DNA from: Bacteroidia bacterium
GTDB lineage: Bacteria; Bacteroidota; Bacteroidia; SXHM01
Direction of reading: 5' to 3'
Length of the DNA: 64,000 nucleotides
Assembly: GCA_022072225.1 (NCBI GenBank)
Contig: JAJVIC010000007.1
Span: 1 to 64,000, forward strand
Shown piece after piece: positions 58,170 through 64,000 of this stretch (positions are counted from its first letter, which is position 1; every line of letters begins with the position of its first letter). The notes beneath the pieces were generated by a model. It was not told where the DNA came from, searched no databases, and saw only the letters and a list, made by a program, of their open reading frames with translations. Made by a program: the position numbers and the translations under genes.

Positions 58170-60488
58170 TTAAAAGGTATAGCGCAATTGCAGGGTATAA
58201 TTCCGTGGCGGGTCAACTACTCCGGGCCGGTTGGCATATTCCAGGTTGCCTACGTTTTTCACAATAAACGAAACCTGCATTTTTGGATTTACTCTTACTG
58301 CAAGGCGGGTATCAACTACAAAATCACCGTTTGCCCTGCGTTTGGCAAAATCGTCTAAGCCCTTCAATACGATGTAATAGATACCGTCAATGCGGTCGGC
58401 AAAGCTGTTGTAATACGCGCTTGCCCCAAGCGAAACAATTTTATAATCCAACTGCAAATCAAAACGGAATGTATGTTTGTTTACCAACTGCATTACTCTG
58501 TAGGCATCTGCACTGTCAATTTTTCCGTAATATTTAAACATATTTTCAAGATAGGTTCCTACATTTTTCTGCGAAGGGTCTTTGCCTAAATCTCCCGGAT
58601 ATGAATAGGTGTATCCTCCGAAAACGCTTACACCCACAGGACCTATTTTACCTTTTCCGATTAAAGAAACCTCAAACCCTGCAACACGGCTGTTGCTTAC
58701 ATTAAAGGGTTTTAAGCCCAGCACATTTTTAGTGCTGCCTACTCCATTACTGTCAACCACATACTTTTGGTAGCTGCCAAATGTGTAAACAATCTGGTTG
58801 GTATATTCCATCCAAAAAACGGTGGCATCAAAAAAGCCCATCCAGTTGCCTATTTTCAAACCTTGTTTAATACCAAGTTCAGCGCTCCAGCCTTTCTCGG
58901 CCAGTAGTTGAGGATTAGGAAGAATAAAAATTGCTCCGGCAAAAGTGGCATCAATAAAACGCTCGCCAACACTGGGCAAGCGATAAGCCTGCCCCCAGGA
59001 TGCACGCAGGTTGGTAGTACTGCTTACCTCCCAGTTTAACCCGGTACGAAACACCGGCTTGGCAGCTTCCATTAAACTGTCAACAGCCATAATCTCGTAA
59101 CGTGCACCGCCAACCAAAGTAAGTTTTTGCCAGGGCTTATATTCTAACTGACTGTAAACAGCGGCAGTCCATGTGGTGCGCAAATCAGGAAACAAATTGC
59201 TGCGGTTAAAACCGAAGCTGCCCATCAATCCGCTGGTAACAAAAATCTTGTTTTTTACATTACTCTGAAACTGGTATTCGCCCGAAAGAAGATTTGAATT
59301 TGCGCTGGGAGTTTCACCTTCGCCTTTGCGGAAAACATTGAACCAACGGCCACGAACGATGTGACGGTTGTTCTTAGTATCAAAGTGCGTGAAATGCGGA
59401 TCCACCATGGTCAAAGTGTATTTGTCGTTTGACCCGTCCAATTTATAAAGCGTGCTGTCGTTCAAATCAATGGGAAGAAAAAAGCGGGTGCTGTTCTCTT
59501 TCATAAAATTTACGTTTACTCCAAAACTGGTGCGCTTGGTTTTCGGGTCAAGGTATTTGGTTTTAAAGCCTACTCTACCTCGTGCTTCGTCAGCATTCTG
59601 CAAATAATTATGATTAAAGTTAAAATTACCTCCCGCAACTAAATCTAAATTTCCGAAACGCTGGCGATGATTGAATGAACCACCCATAAACATGGGCGTG
59701 TAACCTTTTTCCCACCAGATTATATTTCTGCGCTGAGGCTTATCATAAAAACCGGTAAACACGTTTACCTCGGTTTGCGGAGTTTCTTTTGCCCACCCGG
59801 TTTGTACGTTAATAACCCCGTTCAAAGCAGAGGAGCCATACAACACCGATGATGCTCCCTTAATTACTTCTACCTGCTCGGCATTTTCAATCGGTATGAA
59901 TTTCCATTTTGCATCACCCAGGTCACCACTGGTTGAACTTTGGTTGTCGAGCAAAACCGCTACCCGGCTGCCTACACCGTACGAAAAACTGCTGCCCCCG
60001 CGAATACTCACCTGCCCGTCAGTAACCTGCACACCGGGTGTTTTATATACCACTTCACTCAACTCCCTTGCGTTAGTGTTCTTAATAAGGCTGGATGAAA
60101 TAACATCCATCGTTACCGTTTCCTGACTCAGGTTTTTCTCATACTGACTTCCGGTAACAGTAGAAATCTGCAACACCTTTGCATCGGTTTTCAGTTGCAC
60201 GTCCAGAACAAGGTCTTTGCCTTTTTCAAGTGTTATTTCTTTTGTTTTGGTTTTGTAACCGATAAAACTGAACGTAATGGTATGCTTGCCTTCCGTAGCC
60301 TGCAACGAATATTTTCCTTTCAGGTCGGTTACTGTTCCTTTCTTATCTTCAAGAACAACATTTACTCCCGGAAGAGTTTCGTCATTAGAGGCATCTGTAA
60401 CTTTTCCTCTAATGGCAACTTCCTGTGCAAAAGAGTTGACGATAAAAAAACAGGATGTAAAAAATAAGCTGAGTAATTGCTTTTTCAT
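58170..60488 (-). CDS. TonB-dependent outer-membrane receptor (772 aa)
   Basis: Signal peptide (~1-21). A carboxypeptidase-regulatory-like domain (~22-108: IRGKVTDASNDETLPGVNVV) is followed by the TonB plug (~125-230: ELSEVVYKTPGVQVTDGQVS, IRGGSSFSYGVGSRVAVLLD, GASSVLYGSSALNGVINVQT). The 22-strand barrel follows, with LRASWGQAYRLPSVGERFID (~490-509) and a final NYTLQLRYTF ending in Phe. Imports a metal complex, cofactor or other ligand using TonB energy. No SusD-like gene is adjacent, so it is more likely of the siderophore/vitamin type than SusC. Ligand unknown. Confidence 0.95.
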   Translation of the reverse strand: MKKQLLSLFFTSCFFIVNSFAQEVAIRGKVTDASNDETLPGVNVVLEDKKGTVTDLKGKYSLQATEGKHTITFSFIGYKTKTKEITLEKGKDLVLDVQLKTDAKVLQISTVTGSQYEKNLSQETVTMDVISSSLIKNTNARELSEVVYKTPGVQVTDGQVSIRGGSSFSYGVGSRVAVLLDNQSSTSGDLGDAKWKFIPIENAEQVEVIKGASSVLYGSSALNGVINVQTGWAKETPQTEVNVFTGFYDKPQRRNIIWWEKGYTPMFMGGSFNHRQRFGNLDLVAGGNFNFNHNYLQNADEARGRVGFKTKYLDPKTKRTSFGVNVNFMKENSTRFFLPIDLNDSTLYKLDGSNDKYTLTMVDPHFTHFDTKNNRHIVRGRWFNVFRKGEGETPSANSNLLSGEYQFQSNVKNKIFVTSGLMGSFGFNRSNLFPDLRTTWTAAVYSQLEYKPWQKLTLVGGARYEIMAVDSLMEAAKPVFRTGLNWEVSSTTNLRASWGQAYRLPSVGERFIDATFAGAIFILPNPQLLAEKGWSAELGIKQGLKIGNWMGFFDATVFWMEYTNQIVYTFGSYQKYVVDSNGVGSTKNVLGLKPFNVSNSRVAGFEVSLIGKGKIGPVGVSVFGGYTYSYPGDLGKDPSQKNVGTYLENMFKYYGKIDSADAYRVMQLVNKHTFRFDLQLDYKIVSLGASAYYNSFADRIDGIYYIVLKGLDDFAKRRANGDFVVDTRLAVRVNPKMQVSFIVKNVGNLEYANRPGVVDPPRNYTLQLRYTF

Positions 60489-60577
60489 AAGCAGGCTTGG
60501 GGTTTATAGAGTGCCGAATATAGAATAATAAAATATATTGTATGTAGGAGAAGAAAAATTTAGCAGAATAATAACGT

Positions 60578-61309
60578 TCAGGCCTGAACAAAAAGCTTTG
60601 TAAGTGTTGCAAGCCCTACAAATAAAATCAATATCAATACAATATTTTTAAACTGCGTTTCCGAAATTTTTTCAAGTAATCGTTTGCCGATATAACTTCC
60701 AACAAAACCTACTGCAAATAAAGCCGCAATAAGATACAGGTCATGTGTATGTACATAACCGTTGGCTATGTAAACCACCGTTCGGCTGGCATCTATTGCC
60801 AGATCAATGATTGCCGAAGTAGCAATAAACGCATCTTTCGGTAAACTGAATGCTGCCAGCGCAAGCCCGCGAATAGCACCCCCTGTGCCCAATAATCCTG
60901 CTACAATGCCCGACATTGCCCCACTTCCCAATGAGGTGGTAAGCGTAGGTTTAAATGCAAGATTTTTAAAAATCAACAATACCGAACTAAGTGTTACTAA
61001 AAAAATTCCCAGTGAAAGTTCCAGCGTTTTATCATCAACAAATTTGCTCAGGTATGCTCCTGCAATAACAAAAATTACTGCCGGAATACCCATGTACAAA
61101 ACCAGTTTTTTTTCAACTCCTTTTCTGAACAAAACAATTTTTGAAAGGTTGCTCGACAGATGAAACAACGCTGTAATGCCCAGTACAGAGTGAAAATCCA
61201 AAAAGAAACCGGCAATTGGAACAAAGAATAATGAAGAACCGAAACCGCCTACTGTTCCTAATATTTCAGCAAGCAACGAAAGAAAAAGAAAGAGAGCTAT
61301 GCTTTTCAA
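60578..61309 (-). CDS. TauE/SafE family permease (243 aa)
   Basis: Seven to eight membrane helices with the internal duplication of the TauE/SafE (DUF81) family: GTVGGFGSSLFFVPIAGFFL (~18-37) and GIVAGLLGTGGAIRGLALAA (~133-152), the two Gly-rich motifs. Proposed to move sulfite, sulfoacetate or other organosulfur anions through the inner membrane. It ends 90 bases before the TonB-receptor start, same direction, and may be co-expressed. Substrate unknown. Confidence 0.92.
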   Translation of the reverse strand: MKSIALFLFLSLLAEILGTVGGFGSSLFFVPIAGFFLDFHSVLGITALFHLSSNLSKIVLFRKGVEKKLVLYMGIPAVIFVIAGAYLSKFVDDKTLELSLGIFLVTLSSVLLIFKNLAFKPTLTTSLGSGAMSGIVAGLLGTGGAIRGLALAAFSLPKDAFIATSAIIDLAIDASRTVVYIANGYVHTHDLYLIAALFAVGFVGSYIGKRLLEKISETQFKNIVLILILFVGLATLTKLFVQA

Positions 61310-61383
61310 ATACTGATTGTTTTGGTTTCAAATATGGTGTTTTGTTTTATTCTTTTTATGTTTACCGAATCTAAAACCTGAAC

Positions 61384-62466
61384 ATGCAAAAAATTTTTAC
61401 GCTCTTTCTGCTCCTGACAGCTTCGTTCTCTTATACCATATCTTTCAGCCAAAGCTACAGCGCACCTGAAAGTGTAGAATACGATGCTGCCAACAACCGC
61501 TATCTTGTTGCCTGCAACGGCAGCACCAACAGCATTCAACAGGTTGTTCCGGGAAATGCACCTACACTTTTTACCTCCAGTGTAAGCGGACCTTACGGCA
61601 TTGAAATACTGGGCAGCAAACTTTGGGTTTGCGATGGCGGAAGAATAAAAAGCTATAACCTCAGCAATGCTGCCTTGGTTGACAATATCAATCTGAACGC
61701 AACCTTCCTCAACGGCATTACCAGCGATGGAGACCACTTTCTGTTTGTAAGCGACTACAGCGCAAAAAAGATTTACCGTGTAAACACCAACACAGGCGCA
61801 TTTTACACCATGGTTGCAAACACTGTCACATCGCCCAACGGCATGTGGTATGATGGAGCCAATAACCGTGTACTCTTTGTTAACTGGGGCAGTAATGCGC
61901 CTGTAAAAGCAATCAGTCTTGCCGATTCATCGGTTACAACAGTAGTAACAACATCACAAACAAACTGCGATGGAATTGGCCGCGATGCTGCCGGCAATTA
62001 TTATATCTCATCCTGGAATCCTCAGGCTGTTTATAAATACAACAGCAGCTTTGGTTCGCCCGCAGCCGTTGTTTCATCGGGCCTCTCCAACCCTGCCGAT
62101 ATTTGTTACAATACCTCAAACGACACCATTGCCGTTCCCAATTCTAACAACAACACCGTTACGTTTCACTATGTAGGAACTTCGGTTTCCATTGAAGAGG
62201 GAGATATCCGCGAAATAAAAATATTTCCAAACCCAACAAACGAAAGCTCCGTTATTCAATACTCACTCTCATCACCCTCCAAGGTGCACCTTATGGTTTA
62301 TGGTCTGAATAATAGTGTAAGTAAAATTTTAGTAAATGAAAATCAGGCAGCAGGAGATCATTTGGTTCCCTTCAATACTTCAGGTCTTGCAGTAGGGCAG
62401 TATTATTATCTGCTGCATAAAGAAAACAAAGTTTACAGAGGCAACCTCATTATTACCGGCCGATAG
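61384..62466 (+). CDS. T9SS-exported NHL/SMP-30-like beta-propeller protein (360 aa)
   Basis: Signal peptide (LFLLLTASFSYTISFSQS). Residues ~25-265 form a six-bladed propeller of the SMP-30/NHL type (SVEYDAANNRYLVACNGSTN, GDHFLFVSDYSAKKIYRVNT, GMWYDGANNRVLFVNWGS, GIGRDAAGNYYISSW). Residues ~278-360 are a type A sorting domain (IKIFPNPTNESSVIQYSLSS to GLAVGQYYYLLHKENKVYRG). Extracellular or cell-surface; no catalytic assignment possible. Divergent from the permease gene; followed by an interspersed repeat. Confidence 0.9.
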   Translation: MQKIFTLFLLLTASFSYTISFSQSYSAPESVEYDAANNRYLVACNGSTNSIQQVVPGNAPTLFTSSVSGPYGIEILGSKLWVCDGGRIKSYNLSNAALVDNINLNATFLNGITSDGDHFLFVSDYSAKKIYRVNTNTGAFYTMVANTVTSPNGMWYDGANNRVLFVNWGSNAPVKAISLADSSVTTVVTTSQTNCDGIGRDAAGNYYISSWNPQAVYKYNSSFGSPAAVVSSGLSNPADICYNTSNDTIAVPNSNNNTVTFHYVGTSVSIEEGDIREIKIFPNPTNESSVIQYSLSSPSKVHLMVYGLNNSVSKILVNENQAAGDHLVPFNTSGLAVGQYYYLLHKENKVYRGNLIITGR

Positions 62467-62472
62467 TATTTC

Positions 62473-62534
62473 CGTCACCCTGAACTTGTTTCAGGGTCAT
62501 ATAATTCAGATGCTGAAACAAGTTCAGCATGACG
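62473..62534. repeat. Interspersed inverted repeat of the GTCACCCTGAACTTG family
   Basis: CGTCACCCTGAACTTGTTTC (62473-62492), then AGGGTC, mirrored by GATGCTGAAACAAGTTCAGC (62509 on), then ATGACG. Lies between convergent genes and may act as a terminator for both. I recall this family from many Bacteroidota genomes. Confidence 0.85.
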
Positions 62535-62538
62535 TAAA

Positions 62539-63120
62539 TTACTCCAGCAACTTTTCCAACGGTCTGCGGTCGTTTATACCTTTGCTTTTGTATTCCGAAA
62601 CAGTGTAACCGGTAATCTGCCTGAATTGGTTACTGAGGTATTGCACACTGCTGTATCCCATCATATATGCAATTTCACTCAACGTGTATTCATTATAACT
62701 CAGTAATTCCTTTACCTTTTCAATTTTTAAAAGAATGATATACTTCTCTAAGGTGTGTCCTGTCCTTTCCGAAAACAGTTTGCTCAGCGAAACATACGGT
62801 ATTCCCACTTTTTCACTCAGATAATCCGAATTACGGATAAGCGAATTGGCATTGTTGGCATGATACACCAGTTCAATGGCAGCCACTTTTATCAACTCTA
62901 CCGCCTGATCCTCTTTGCTCTCAATCAGTTCAAAACCCTCTTCGCGCAAAGCCCTTGCAAACTCCTCTTTTTTAAATGTTCCCGGCTCAAACAAAATAAC
63001 AGCCTTACCCAGCGTTGTTTTTTCTTCTTCCTGCCCGCCACAGTTTTTTATAGCATCGGCAACCGAGCGTATGCAGCGCGAACTTACCATGTTGCGAATG
63101 TAAAATGTTTGTACCGCCAT
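62539..63120 (-). CDS. AraC-type regulator with N-terminal HMA-like domain (193 aa)
   Basis: C-terminal ~100 residues are an AraC-type double helix-turn-helix: LEKYIILLKIEKVKELLSYN, then EYTLSEIAYMMGYSSVQYLS, NQFRQITGYTVSEYK. The first ~70 residues resemble the heavy-metal-associated fold found in a group of Bacteroidota AraC proteins (FYIRNMVSSRCIRSV). The usual Cys-x2-Cys metal pair is Ser-Ser-Arg-Cys here, so only one Cys remains. It may regulate metal handling; targets unknown. Convergent with the NHL-like gene and divergent from asnS. Confidence 0.88.
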   Translation of the reverse strand: MAVQTFYIRNMVSSRCIRSVADAIKNCGGQEEEKTTLGKAVILFEPGTFKKEEFARALREEGFELIESKEDQAVELIKVAAIELVYHANNANSLIRNSDYLSEKVGIPYVSLSKLFSERTGHTLEKYIILLKIEKVKELLSYNEYTLSEIAYMMGYSSVQYLSNQFRQITGYTVSEYKSKGINDRRPLEKLLE

Positions 63121-63187
63121 CTCTGAAGCGCACGAAATTAGGTGAATTTTGATTTACTTTGCGCTTCCTAAAATCAAAGCAGAAAAC

Positions 63188-64000
63188 GTGAACGACAGAA
63201 AACATACTCCCGTAAAAGATTTATTAACTTCAACCGATATTGACCGCGAAGTAACCGTTAAAGGCTGGGTACGTAACAAACGCGGAAATGCATTTGTCCA
63301 GTTTATTGCCCTCAACGATGGCTCTACTATCAACAACATTCAGGTTGTTGCCGACATGAAAAACTTCACCGAAGAAGACCTGAAAGCAGTTACTACAGGA
63401 GCTGCCGTTGGCGTTACCGGCACTTTGGTAAAATCAACAGGAGCTGGACAAACCGTAGAAATACAAGCGACCCAGGTAGTAGTTTACGGCATTGCCGACC
63501 CTGAAAAATATCCGCTGCAACCCAAAAAACATTCACTTGAATTTTTGCGCGAGATTGCCCACCTTCGTTTCCGCACCAGCACCTTCAGCGCAGTGTTCCG
63601 CATTCGCCATGCGCTCACATTTGCCATCCACAAATTTTTTAACGACCGCGGCTTTTACAATATCCACTCGCCCATCATCACCGGTTCCGATGCTGAAGGC
63701 GCGGGTGAAATGTTTCGCGTAACTTCATTGAATCCAAAAAATCCTCCGCTTAAAGAAGACGGTTCTGTTGACTACTCTCAGGACTTCTTCGGCAAAGAAA
63801 CCAATCTCACCGTTTCCGGCCAGCTGGAAGCTGAACTGGGTGCATTGGCACTTTCAAAAGTTTACACCTTCGGACCAACCTTCCGTGCCGAAAATTCCAA
63901 TACCTCGCGCCACCTCGCTGAGTTCTGGATGATAGAACCCGAAGTTGCTTTTGCCGATATCAACGATAACATGACCCTGGCACAGGATATGCTCGTTTAT
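63188..64000 (+). CDS. asnS: Asparagine-tRNA ligase, N-terminal part (runs off the window)
   Basis: 271 codons are visible. The N-terminal OB-fold anticodon-binding domain ([20 protein letters not shown], ~20-39) is followed by the class II catalytic domain: motif 2 region [20 protein letters not shown], then [10 protein letters not shown] (~230-259). The start is a GTG at 63188, the only start that fits the family N-terminus. Attaches Asn to its tRNA in the cytoplasm. The -7 region (TTACTTTG, 63154-63161) is one base from the consensus. Confidence 0.95.
   Translation, partial: MNDRKHTPVKDLLTSTDIDREVTVKGWVRNKRGNAFVQFIALNDGSTINNIQVVADMKNFTEEDLKAVTTGAAVGVTGTLVKSTGAGQTVEIQATQVVVYGIADPEKYPLQPKKHSLEFLREIAHLRFRTSTFSAVFRIRHALTFAIHKFFNDRGFYNIHSPIITGSDAEGAGEMFRVTSLNPKNPPLKEDGSVDYSQDFFGKETNLTVSGQLEAELGALALSKVYTFGPTFRAENSNTSRHLAEFWMIEPEVAFADINDNMTLAQDMLVY

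Overview
The window is a chromosomal stretch from a member of the Bacteroidota. The evidence is internal. There are several Por-type (type IX secretion, T9SS) C-terminal sorting domains, a SUF operon in Bacteroidota arrangement, RemB/Wzi-like outer-membrane proteins, DUF5690 and DUF2480 proteins, and -7 boxes of the TAnnTTTG type. Many gene junctions carry interspersed repeats that I remember as typical of Bacteroidota. No rRNA, tRNA, CRISPR array, transposase or prophage was recognised.

Layout. (1) 1-3.25 kb: three single-gene units on the minus strand, including a DUF4062 protein with a C-terminal zinc finger. Long imperfect palindromes lie between them, ending in ATAAC/GTTAT boxes, which resembles an integron cassette array. 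(2) 3.3-8.7 kb: a LytTR protein, a tandem-repeat coiled-coil gene flanked by hairpins, a collagen-like secreted protein, a frameshifted lipoprotein and classic interspersed repeats. (3) 8.7-15.6 kb: a large sensor with a SpoIIE phosphatase, a PHP histidinol phosphatase, a DUF5690 transporter, a small membrane protein and purD. (4) 15.6-49 kb, all minus strand: a Wzx/Wzy-type exopolysaccharide locus. Transcription runs from wza and wzc at the right, through wzx, wzy, a CapK-like enzyme, glycosyltransferases, a deacetylase and an acetamidino-sugar amidotransferase set (WbpG/HisH/HisF-like). It ends with a Wzi-like protein, a sugar transferase, a DegT aminotransferase and two RemB-like barrels. 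(5) Inside it, 25.1-35.3 kb is an island of T9SS-exported surface proteins that separates the HisF-like gene from its HisH and WbpG partners. Three genes in the island share a nearly identical ~250 bp core. Only one has an apparent promoter and signal peptide, and its start codon is joined to the gene through a run of 11 C residues that puts it one base out of frame.

(6) 49-57.2 kb, plus strand: yicC, then the SUF Fe-S assembly operon (an A-type carrier, sufBCDS, sufE, a SufT-like gene and a DUF2480 gene). A four-helix-bundle gene bounded by inverted repeats sits between sufS and sufE. A promoter with an overlapping 18-bp palindrome precedes the operon. (7) 57.2-64 kb: an exo/endonuclease-phosphatase, a TonB-dependent receptor, a TauE/SafE permease, an NHL-like T9SS protein, an AraC regulator and the start of asnS.

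The recurring theme is repeat DNA doing coding or regulatory work. Repeats supply the hydrophobic part of three signal peptides, the ribosome-binding region of sufB and of the DUF2480 gene, in-frame inserts in three exported proteins, and the boundaries of the suf-operon passenger gene. The strongest candidates for something undescribed are the cassette-like array at 0.1-3.2 kb, the poly-C-switched adhesin with two silent partial copies at 28.4-35.3 kb, and the four-helix-bundle gene with its repeats. All functional statements are from sequence reading and memory of families; no searches were run.
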